A stretch of 45,321 nt of DNA from Mycoplasmataceae bacterium (GTDB taxonomy: Bacteria; Bacillota_I; Bacilli_A; Mycoplasmatales; Mycoplasmoidaceae), in contig JAIRKU010000002.1 in the NCBI GenBank assembly GCA_031259945.1, forward strand, positions 1 through 45,321. Direction: 5' to 3'. Made by a program: the position numbers and the translations under genes. The first letter of the stretch is position 1. Each line of letters opens with the position of its first letter. Shown here piece after piece: positions 32,581-40,415 of this stretch. Under the pieces are notes generated by a model. It worked only from the letters and a program-made list of their open reading frames with translations. It was not told where the DNA came from and made no database searches.

Positions 32581-33060
32581 ATGAAAGTAGCAATTTTCTT
32601 TGGTAGTAAATCAGACATTGAAGTAATGCGTGGTTGCGCTTCTGTTTTAAAGGAATTTGGCATACCATATGAATCATTTATTTTATCAGCTCATCGTGTA
32701 CCAGAAAAATTATCAACTACTTTAAAAAACGTACAAAATAAAGGATGCGAAGTAATCATCGCGGGAGCTGGATTAGCTGCTCATTTACCCGGAGTAATTG
32801 CAAGCCAAACAATTCTACCCGTAATCGGTGTACCAATTAAAGCAGATCTTAACGGATTAGATGCTTTATTATCAATTGTACAAATGCCTAAAGCAATTCC
32901 CGTAGCTACGGTGGGAATTAATAATAGTTATAACGCCGGTATGTTAGCGATTCAAATACTAGCACTCAAATATCCTAAGATTAATAATAAATTAATTAAA
33001 TGACGTAACGATATGAAAAATAAATTTTTAAACGATAACAGCAAAGGCGCTAAACTTTAG
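32581..33060 (+). CDS. purE: 5-(carboxyamino)imidazole ribonucleotide mutase (PurE)
   Basis: This 159-aa class I PurE converts N5-CAIR to CAIR in purine synthesis. Motifs present are FFGSKSDIEVM (residues 6-16), SAHRVPEKL (about 41-49), and GAGLAAHLPGV (about 65-75), where the family usually has GAGGAAHLPG. A TGA at 33001 encodes Trp and the gene ends at TAG 33060. No other purine synthesis gene (purK, purC and others) lies in the window. An orphan PurE in a Mollicute is odd; it may have another use or be a leftover. Confidence 0.93.
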
Positions 33061-33167
33061 TATTAAAATACGTGCTTAATTATTTTAAATCTTTATCTTT
33101 TTATACAAATTATTTAATTATTAAGCTCTGCTTAAGCTGGGGAAAAATGAAAATTTTTCAATGTCTG

Positions 33168-33173
33168 TATAAT
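33168..33173 (+). promoter_or_regulatory. -10 box of the coiled-coil gene copy 2, leaderless type
   Basis: TATAAT ends 7 nt before GTG at 33181, the same geometry as the other leaderless genes. Confidence 0.5.
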
Positions 33174-33180
33174 AGTAATT

Positions 33181-33415
33181 GTGAAAAAGATTAAAATCGT
33201 TGAGTACAAAAAAGATCCAAGTCGCGTCGATGATGGAAATTATTGTTGCTACAAAAACTAATAAACGCAACCCGCCAGTTATTGGCCCAAATATTACAAG
33301 ACCACCTCGTATCACATTAGCAAATCTTGCCAAAGAAATGCGGGGTGGATTTAAAACCGTCAACATTCGTTTAGCTAATCTTAAAAAAAGAGTTGTTAAA
33401 CTTGAATCTCAATAA
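33181..33415 (+). pseudogene. Frameshifted small coiled-coil protein gene, copy 2
   Basis: From GTG 33181 the frame reads KKIKIVEYKKDPSRVDDGN, then stops at 33259 unless it shifts by one base at about 33238-33243. The other frame continues IIVATKTNKRNPPVIGPNITR, ...LAKEMRGGFKTVNIRLANLKKRVVKLESQ to TAA 33415. The copy at 17966 shows that head and core should be one protein, since there the same junction is in frame. A single-base insertion (an extra T) therefore breaks this copy. The C-terminal end is heptad-like. Translation could also start at the internal ATG 33230 and give a short protein. Shared upstream sequence (gctctgcttaa) occurs at both copies. Confidence 0.55.
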
Positions 33416-33450
33416 TCCATAACTCAGAACACTTCAAAAATAAAATAAAA

Positions 33451-33473
33451 ACTATTGGCATATTGCCAATAGT
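33451..33473 (-). terminator. Rho-independent terminator after tRNA-Thr
   Basis: A 10-bp perfect stem, actattggca/tgccaatagt with a 3-nt loop, is followed on the minus strand by a T-rich run. It closes the pgm-tpiA-gpmI-tRNA transcript. Confidence 0.85.
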
Positions 33474-33477
33474 TTTC

Positions 33478-33551
33478 TGGTGCTGAATCCGGGAATTGAA
33501 CTCGGGGCTAGAGCTTACCATGCTCTTGTTTTACCACTAAACTAATTCAGC
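33478..33551 (-). tRNA. tRNA-Thr (GGT anticodon)
   Basis: A 74-nt cloverleaf with encoded CCA. Acceptor GCTGAAT pairs with ATTCAGC. The anticodon stem agagc/gctct encloses the loop ATGGTAA, giving anticodon GGT. The T arm holds GTTCAAT. It is the last of three tRNAs and sits just before the terminator. Confidence 0.92.
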
Positions 33552-33611
33552 TACACGAATGTATAAAACTGGTTGGTCTTTACCAAATCATTTCGTTATT
33601 TGGTAAAGATT

Positions 33612-33686
33612 TGGCTGGGATGGGTGGGTTCGAACCACCGCATGTCGGATTCAGAATCCGAAGCCTTACCGCTTGGCTACATCCCA
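33612..33686 (-). tRNA. tRNA-Gln (CTG anticodon)
   Basis: A 75-nt cloverleaf with CCA. Acceptor TGGGATG/CATCCCA with G discriminator; the anticodon stem TCGGA/TCCGA encloses TTCTGAA, giving CTG. D-arm AGCCAAGCGGTAAGGC and the weak first pair are typical of tRNA-Gln. It reads only CAG, so a TTG isoacceptor must exist elsewhere. Confidence 0.9.
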
Positions 33687-33687
33687 A

Positions 33688-33764
33688 TGGTGACCCGTAT
33701 CGGATTCAAACCGATGAATGCTGCCTTGAGAGGGCAGTGTGTTAAGTCGCTTCACCAACGGGCC
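33688..33764 (-). tRNA. tRNA-Glu (CTC anticodon)
   Basis: A 77-nt cloverleaf with CCA. Acceptor GGCCCGT/ACGGGTC; anticodon stem CTGCC/GGCAG encloses CTCTCAA, giving CTC. The body is typical of tRNA-Glu. It begins 19 nt after the gpmI stop and ends 1 nt before tRNA-Gln. Confidence 0.88.
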
Positions 33765-33783
33765 AATTAAACTTAATTATATG

Positions 33784-35298
33784 TTAGGGAGTTATTAAAG
33801 AAGGCTCATCCATTTCTTTAGGGATGGGTACTCCCATATAATCTAACATAGTTGGTGCAATATTACTTAATTTGCCATTATTTTTTAATTTTATATTTGT
33901 ATCTGTAACGATGAAAGGAACAGGGCTTAAAGTATGTGCAGTTACTTTATTACCATGTTCATCTATTTCTTCATCAGCATTACCGTGATCTGCTGTAACA
34001 AATAAAGTGTAATTATTTTCAATTGCTTTCTGATAAATTTTACCAATCATGGTATCCACGGTTTCAATTGCTCGGATTGTGGCTTGTAAATTTCCGGTAT
34101 GGCCTACCATATCACCATTAGCAAAATTACAAATAATAACATCGTTATTAAGCATGTTCTCTAATAGTTTATTACATACTTCCGGTGCTGACATTTCTGG
34201 TTTTAAGTCATAGGCGGCTATTTTAGGAGATGGTACAATTATTTTGGTTTCCAAAGGATAATTGATTTCTTCACCGCCATCAAAAAAGAAAGTCACATGA
34301 GCATATTTTTCAGTTTCAGCAATTCTTAATTGGCTTAATTGATTGTTAGCTAATACTTCTCCTAATACATTTTTTAATTTAGTTGGCGGATAGGCAATCA
34401 TAGATGGTTTGATTCCTTCATATGCCATCATGGTAACATAAAATAAATCATGTCTTCTGATGCTAGGAGTATATTCGTAATACGTAGAACCAAAAATCAT
34501 ATGCGACATTTCACGTGCTCGGTCTGGACGAAAGTTAACAAAAATGACGGCATCATTATCTTGAATACTAACCATTTCTTTAGGATAACTATTATTTAGT
34601 GCTGGCATAATGAATTCATCAGTAATGTCTTTGTTATACATTTCTTGAATGTAGGCGAAGGGATCGGCATATGTGTGTTGTGGATTGCCAATCAATGCTT
34701 GGTATGCTAATTCTTCGCGTCCCCATCGTTTATCACGATCCATTGCATAGTATCTGCCAGCAATCACACCTAATTTAATGTTGCATGATTTTAAAGCTGG
34801 TAAAATTGCTGTTTTAAAATCATCTAATAATGTTTTAGGTGGTACATCTCTTCCGTCGCCAAAAGCATGAAAAATTGTGTTGATTTTATTTTCAGATGCT
34901 ATTTTAAAAATACCGATTGTGTGATTTAAATTGGCATGGACGCCACCAAAACTAGCTAACCCCATGATGTGTAGTTTACTATTGTGTTTTTTAACATGTT
35001 CTATGGCAGCTAAAAAAGCTTTGTTCTGATAAAAATTACCGGTTTGTAAGTCTTTATTAATAAGAGATAAACCAGTATATACAATGCGCCCAGCACCAAT
35101 ATTTAAATGGCCAACTTCGGAATTACCCATTTGTCCTTTAGGTAAACCGACTGCTTCTTCAGAAGCCAATAGTTGTGTATGTGGGTATTTATCTATCAGC
35201 ATATCTAAATTAGGTTTTTTAGCTAAGGCAACGGCATTACCTTCACGGACTTTGCGTATGCCGACACCATCCATAATAATTAAAATTATTTTTTTCAT
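33784..35298 (-). CDS. gpmI: 2,3-bisphosphoglycerate-independent phosphoglycerate mutase
   Basis: This 504-aa Mn2+-dependent enzyme interconverts 3- and 2-phosphoglycerate in glycolysis. It belongs to the alkaline phosphatase superfamily: metal site IMDGVG near the N-terminus, phosphorylated Ser in QMGNSEVGHLNIG (about residues 57-68), GDGRDVPP, RPDRAREM, and the second metal cluster NGDMVGHTG and TADHGNADE. The length is standard. Its start overlaps the end of tpiA by 13 bp once TGA is read as Trp. It is followed after 19 nt by three tRNA genes, so mRNA and tRNAs probably share a transcript. Confidence 0.97.
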   Translation of the reverse strand: MKKIILIIMDGVGIRKVREGNAVALAKKPNLDMLIDKYPHTQLLASEEAVGLPKGQMGNSEVGHLNIGAGRIVYTGLSLINKDLQTGNFYQNKAFLAAIEHVKKHNSKLHIMGLASFGGVHANLNHTIGIFKIASENKINTIFHAFGDGRDVPPKTLLDDFKTAILPALKSCNIKLGVIAGRYYAMDRDKRWGREELAYQALIGNPQHTYADPFAYIQEMYNKDITDEFIMPALNNSYPKEMVSIQDNDAVIFVNFRPDRAREMSHMIFGSTYYEYTPSIRRHDLFYVTMMAYEGIKPSMIAYPPTKLKNVLGEVLANNQLSQLRIAETEKYAHVTFFFDGGEEINYPLETKIIVPSPKIAAYDLKPEMSAPEVCNKLLENMLNNDVIICNFANGDMVGHTGNLQATIRAIETVDTMIGKIYQKAIENNYTLFVTADHGNADEEIDEHGNKVTAHTLSPVPFIVTDTNIKLKNNGKLSNIAPTMLDYMGVPIPKEMDEPSLITP

Positions 35299-36077
35299 TG
35301 TTGTGCCTTTACGTATTCAGGAGTAGACTGAATGATATTATAAAATTTATGGGGGTCTAAAGAAGCGCCACCAACTAATACTCCATCAACATTTTTTGCA
35401 TGCAATATATCTTTGGCATTCTTTTCATTAACACTACCACCATAAAGTAAAGGAATGGTATTAGATTGATTGGAAAACATGTCTTGTAAGATTTGTTTAA
35501 TTTCACCTAAAGTTTTTTCTACAATTCCGATTGTAGCAGTTTTGCCTGTGCCTATTGCCCAAATGGGTTCATAAGCAATAATTAGATTTTTGATATTTGA
35601 TAAATCAAGACTGGCTAAATCATCTTTTAGTTGTTGAGTTAAAATATTTTGAGTTTGATTTTTTTCAAATTGCTCTAAGGTTTCGCCGATACAAAGAACA
35701 ACAGTTATGTCTGCTTTTAACAAATTTAAAACTTTTTTATTAACACAAGCATCAGTTTCATGTAAATGAGAACGCACTTCTGAATGACCTAACAGAACCG
35801 CATTTACTTGGATATCTTTTAGTAGTGTATATGAAACTTCTCCAGTATATGCACCATTAATTTCAGCGTTAGCATTTTGTGCCATTAATAATGTTTTAGT
35901 ATTATTGTATTTTTGAAATGTAGATAAACCAATGTATGTTGGTGCGATACCGATAGCAGTATTGAGACTAACTAAAATTTTATCATTATTTAATAAGTCA
36001 TTAAATGTTTGACAAAATAATTGAATATCATTTTGTGATTTATACATTTTTCAGTTTCCTAAAATATATTTTTTCAT
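35286..36077 (-). CDS. tpiA: Triosephosphate isomerase
   Basis: This 263-aa glycolytic enzyme interconverts dihydroxyacetone phosphate and glyceraldehyde 3-phosphate. The N-terminal MKKYILGNWKMYKS contains the catalytic Lys and a TGA-coded Trp. The catalytic His is in LGHSEVRSHL, and the catalytic Glu in IAYEPIWAIGTGKTA. The phosphate-binding LYGGSVNEKNA and VDGVLVGGASL follow. An aggag ribosome binding site inside the last codons of pgm sits 7 nt before the ATG. The final QQWKK to TAA 35286 overlaps gpmI. Confidence 0.97.
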
Positions 36078-36079
36078 AT

Positions 36080-37708
36080 TTATACTCCTAACATTTGTTT
36101 GAATAACAAATCCAATTTATTATATTGATTTAATAAAATAGACATATCGTCACCAAAGAGATTGTAATATATTTTAAATTTAGGTTCAGTACCACTTAAT
36201 CTAAATTTAATTCATGAATCATTGTCTAGATGTCATTCTAAACAATCGCCAATTTTATTCCATAAAATTTTTTTAATCTTTAAATCGCCGATAGTGTTAT
36301 GTTTATATTTTTTTAATAAATCCATTTTACTTTTAACTACTGGCTTTCAATCAAGCACATCATAAGTAAATGATACGGTTTTACCAAATCATTGTCCATA
36401 TTTGGGATAGATTTCTTTTTCAAGAATATCTACAAAATCCATTCCTTTTTTACGATACACTTCACGAATCTCAAGTGCTAAGGCAGAAGCGGTAAAAGAA
36501 TCTTTATCACGGTTAATTGTAGTATTTAATGCTCCTATCGCTTCTTCAAAAGCAACAACGAATGACTCCCTATTACCAATTTCTGTAACTTTTGCCCCCA
36601 TTCATTTAAAACCAGTTCCAGTGCGGTATACCTTGCCTTTATATGCTTTTACAATTCGATCGATTAAATATGTAGAAACATATGAGGAAATAACGTATGG
36701 TGTTTTTGTGAAATGACGATTTTTAAGACAATAATATGTATAAATGATACCCATTTCATTACCGCTAATTAAACGTCATTGGCCTTGATGTTTTAAACAA
36801 ACCGCCATCCGGTCAGCATCTGGATCAACCCCAATACAAAAGTCACTGTCTAGTTTATCTGCCTCCTTAATTGATTGATCAAATGAATTAAAATCCTCAG
36901 GGTTAGAAATTGGTGAGTTAACAAACGTGGGGCTAAAGAATGTTTGGCTCTTAATTGGTTTAACATTAAAATTTAACGATTTTAAAAATTGAGGTAATAG
37001 TTTAGAAGCGGTACCATGATGTGTTGTTAGCATAATCGGATCGTACTTACCATGTTTAATTTCTTTTTTATTAATTAGTACCACGCGTGCGCTTCTTAAA
37101 TAATTATTTATTACACTATTAGATAAATATTTGATTAATTTGTAATTAGGTTTACACTCTAACTTTAAAATGTCTTTGGGCTTATTCAAGAATGTAGAAA
37201 TTTGGTTAGCGGCATCCGGTAATATTTGTCCACCATCATCAGCATATGCCTTAAACCCATTATATTCTTTTGGATTATGGCTGGCTGTGATAATTAACCC
37301 ACCAACCGATTTCGTTTCTCTAATGGCATAAGAAACGATTGGTGTGGGCATTAGTTGATTATTGGCAAACAATAAAACCTTAATACCGAGTGATGATAGT
37401 AGTTCGGCACACAATATGGCAAATTTATCTGAATTCAAACGGTTATCATGACCGATGACTATAGTTTTGTTTAACCCATGTTGTTTAATAATATATCGTC
37501 CATATGCATTCGCAAGGTTAGCGTAAGTAAAACGATTCATTCTTGCCGTCCCCATGCCCATCTTGCCACGTACACCAGCGGTACCAAAAGTTAATAGTTC
37601 ATTGGGGAAATAAGTGTCTCGTTCTTTTATAGAAAGTTTTTTAATTGCTTTCTTTTCGATTAAAGTTAATTTTGATGAGTTTAGTCATTCTTTGTAAATG
37701 TGATTCAT
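36080..37708 (-). CDS. pgm: Phosphoglucomutase/phosphomannomutase
   Basis: This 542-aa alpha-D-phosphohexomutase interconverts hexose 1- and 6-phosphates. It has FGTAGVRG near residue 50, the phospho-Ser loop TASHNPKEYNG (about 143-153), the Mg2+ loop GVDPDADRMAV (about 305), the sugar loop FEEAIG, and the phosphate-binding SGTEPKFKIYYN near the C-terminus. About eight Trp codons are TGA. It is the first gene of the pgm-tpiA-gpmI operon. A TATAAT sequence lies about 19 nt before the ATG, and no good ribosome binding site is present. Whether glucose or mannose phosphate is the main substrate cannot be told. Confidence 0.95.
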
Positions 37709-37742
37709 ATGTAATTAATTATCAATGAATTATATTTAATGA

Positions 37743-37919
37743 ATGACAATATGTGTGAAAGCAATATCTCTCCTTAAACTTTTAGTATTAAAAATTAAGT
37801 TTAAACGACAATGATTTTTTTCTCGGATTAATCAACTAATATTAGTTTTAACAATTGGCGTAATTTATATTTCTCTCATCCTCTCCCTATTTATCAATAA
37901 AAACTTTAAAACCAATTAG
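37743..37919 (+). CDS. Possible small single-pass membrane protein
   Basis: A 58-aa frame with one TGA Trp: basic N-terminal part followed by a strong hydrophobic segment (INQLILVLTIGVIYISLILS, about residues 30-50) and a short KNFKTN tail. A TATATT box ends about 10 nt before the ATG. This is the only coding possibility in the 331-nt interval between pgm and tRNA-His. It may be chance in AT-rich DNA; no homologue is known to me. The rest of the interval to 38016 shows nothing identifiable. Confidence 0.3.
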
Positions 37920-38016
37920 TAAATTAAATTTACCTAATTATATAAATGGTGGGAGTGTTTTAAAAGTTTTAAGTTTGGCGGTGTTAACAAAGTTATTATG
38001 GCAACTTTATCTATCT

Positions 38017-38022
38017 TATAAT
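38017..38022 (+). promoter_or_regulatory. -10 box for tRNA-His and probably thiT
   Basis: TATAAT 17 nt before the tRNA 5' end. No other promoter is evident between it and the riboswitch. Confidence 0.5.
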
Positions 38023-38039
38023 ATTTAACCTAACCATAT

Positions 38040-38117
38040 GGCGTCTATGGCGAAGCTGGCTAACGCACCTGACTGTGACTCAGGCACTCATGGGTTCAAG
38101 TCCCATTAGACGCCCCA
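38040..38117 (+). tRNA. tRNA-His (GTG anticodon)
   Basis: A 78-nt cloverleaf including the His-specific G(-1) that pairs with C73. Acceptor GCGTCTA/TAGACGC; anticodon stem cctga/tcagg around CTGTGAC gives GTG; T arm ATGGGTTCAAGTCCCAT; CCA is encoded. It ends about 14 nt before the TPP aptamer. Confidence 0.94.
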
Positions 38118-38130
38118 TTGAAAATTTTAA

Positions 38131-38206
38131 ACAGGGGTACTAATCTTAAGATTAGTTGAGAAACACCCTTAAACCTGATCAAGTTAAAACTTGCGGAGGG
38201 AGTTCA
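38131..38206 (+). ncRNA. TPP riboswitch (THI element) aptamer
   Basis: The conserved blocks are in order: GGGGT...GTTGAGA (38134-38161), ACACCC (38164-38169), the core ACCTGATC (38173-38180) and TGCGGAGGGA (38192-38201). TPP binding normally lowers expression of thiamine uptake or synthesis genes. The expression platform is the adjacent terminator. The gene downstream is a thiamine transporter component, matching the ligand. Confidence 0.93.
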
Positions 38207-38218
38207 ACATTTTGAATA

Positions 38219-38250
38219 AGTCCTTCTGCACCAACTACAGAAGGACTTTT
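38219..38250 (+). terminator. Riboswitch expression platform: terminator hiding the ribosome binding site
   Basis: The stem agtccttctg/cagaaggact (10 bp) with a loop of about 8 nt is followed by T5. The aagga in its 3' arm is also the only plausible ribosome binding site of thiT (about 9 nt before the ATG), so the hairpin could block both transcription and translation. Confidence 0.85.
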
Positions 38251-38253
38251 TAT

Positions 38254-38802
38254 ATGCAAAAAAATAAAAGTGAAATTTATTGAATAACTATAACTGGCAT
38301 TTTAGTTAGTATTTGTTTAGTATTAAAAGTAATATTTTATTTTATACCAATCATTAATGGATACGGGTTAGAACTATACTTGATTGGTTATATCTATGGA
38401 ATGCAATTAATCAAAAAAATGAAATGAAAGTGGACTTTTTGATTAATTACACCATGATTGTTATTAATAATCCCACCAACTGTCGCTAACTTTTGAGATT
38501 TATTATTAGAATACATTTTAGCGCTTTATATTTTCGCACCATTTATATTTTTCGATAAATGTGTTAAGCTCAATAAAACTTGATTGCAATTAGTTTTATT
38601 TAGTTTTTTAATAACTCTTTTAATTTTTTTAAAATTATTAATTCATACAATTGCTGGCGTATTATGGTGAACACTAAATAATTGATATGGTAGTTTTATA
38701 TTTAATTTACCAATCTATGGTGTTACATTAGCTTTTGTTCTACCTATTTCCATAATAATATACAAACCAATACAAAAACTAAATAGTTCAATTAATGGTT
38801 AA
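38254..38802 (+). CDS. thiT: Thiamine ECF transporter S component (ThiT-like)
   Basis: This 182-aa protein is almost entirely hydrophobic, with about six membrane segments and ten TGA Trp codons, so it is invisible under the standard code. LLEYILALYIFAPF and LLIHTIAGVLWWTLNNW resemble the thiamine-binding regions of ThiT (LVDYILAF..., H.ISG..fW). The assignment rests mainly on the TPP riboswitch directly upstream. As an S component it would use a shared EcfT/EcfA module encoded elsewhere. Its end overlaps the convergent cls stop by 4 bp. The product would supply thiamine diphosphate for transketolase. Confidence 0.85.
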
Positions 38803-40349
38803 AGCAGCGGTTTGTAAAGATTGTAAATAGCTAATTTACATTTATTTATGAATGATATAAACTTTTTATTCATTGTTTCTGTAATACGGATACTATTTTT
38901 TAAGTCGTGTTCAAAAATGTTTAACATTTGCTTAACGAATTGTGAGTTTTCTATCAAAATACCACTTTCAAAATTATTTCAAAAGGAACGGTAATCAAAA
39001 TTAGCAGTCGTGATAAAAACATATTGGTCATCAATAATTAAGTATTTGGAATGGATGAACCCATCATATTCATAAATTTTATAATTCATCTTAAGCAACT
39101 CGGTATATCGGCCACGGTTCATGAGAACTGTAAATTTCTTATTATCAGATTTGCCAGGTAAAATAACTTGTATATCTATTCCTGAACGTGCGGCAATATT
39201 TAAAATGGAATCGGAAAATTCAGTTGGAATAAAATAGGGGGTAACAATTTTGATTGATTTTTTTGCTTTAAGAACCAATAAAACAATTAAGTTCATAATA
39301 CCTTTTTCTTGGTAATTAGGGGCGCTAGTACAAAATTGCATGTAACAAGATGATGCAGTTTTATGGATTGATAAATATTTATCTAAATTATTCAATAAAA
39401 GATTACGTTGTTTTTTAGAAACGGTGTAATCAGTAAAATTGGTTCAATCACCAATGAAGGCAATGTTCAAACTATTAACAATTTCTCCTTCAATAAAAAA
39501 ATTTTGATCTTTCCAATAATTGGTTTTTCGGTCCATCGCTAAATATTCGTCGCCAAAATTACTACCACCATATATGGCATATTTATTGTCCACAATAATG
39601 GCTTTACGGTGTAAACGATAATTAGTCGCTCCTTTAAAGACGTTAATACCTGGAGGATTAAAGATACCAACTTCAGCACCATATCTACGTAATTCTTTAA
39701 TTTGGGTTTTTTTAAATTTACGGAAACAACCCATCCAGTCATAAAGTAGTCGAATTTCAATTCCCTCTTGGGCTTTCTTAACTAATTCTGCCATGATAGT
39801 TCTTAAAAAAAAGCCATCATGTAAAATGAATGTTTCGATATGAATAAATTTTTTAGCACGACGAATCAATGTAATAATTTCATTTAATGTTTGTGAATTA
39901 TCCATAATTGGTCTAATAAAATTATTTTTATAGATAGGTTTTAATTCATTTTTGTAGCTATAAGCAAAAATATTTGCATCATTGCCTATTTTTTTAAAAT
40001 ATTCTTTAGTGTAATCATATTTCTCGAAATGATTGAATTTAGAATTAGCTAGATTTTGTTGTTTTCAGTCATTACGATTCATTGGAAAAGTGCCAAAAAC
40101 AGTAAAGAAAAGGCAACCAAGTAACGGAAACATAACAATGCAAAACAATCAACAAGCTTTAGTATATGTTTGACGTTTTGAATTCATAATATATACACCA
40201 AAACCAATATCAATACAACCAATTGCAACACCTATAATGGTAATAATTCAAGATGATTTTACATAGTAAACTAATAAAACCAATAACACTATCAAAACTA
40301 CAATAACTAAGGAAATTATGGAAATAATTGCCGCCTTTAACTTATTCAT
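38799..40349 (-). CDS. cls: Cardiolipin synthase (PLD family)
   Basis: This 516-aa enzyme joins phosphatidyl groups to make cardiolipin in the membrane. Two transmembrane segments at the N-terminus (about 7-29, 34-52) and a third (about 64-84) are followed by two phospholipase D domains, each with an HKD motif: LHRKAIIVDNKYAIYGGSN (about 264) and HSKYLIIDDQYVFITTANFDYRS (about 447). TGA Trp codons occur at 39441 and 38976, among others. TATAAT ends 6 nt before the ATG. The 3' end overlaps thiT (convergent). Substrate could include other phosphatidyl acceptors. Confidence 0.95.
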
Positions 40350-40355
40350 GTTTCA

Positions 40356-40361
40356 ATTATA
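40356..40361 (-). promoter_or_regulatory. -10 box of cls, leaderless type
   Basis: TATAAT (minus strand) ends 6 nt before the cls ATG, with no ribosome binding site between. Confidence 0.6.
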
Positions 40362-40415
40362 GAAAAAATCAGAAAGCCGCATAGAGTATTATTGTGTCTA
40401 TAATTTATTCAAACA

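Noticed and set aside
33573-33770. Open frame across the tRNA cluster
   Set aside because: It runs through three tRNA genes with clear cloverleaves; coding there is implausible.
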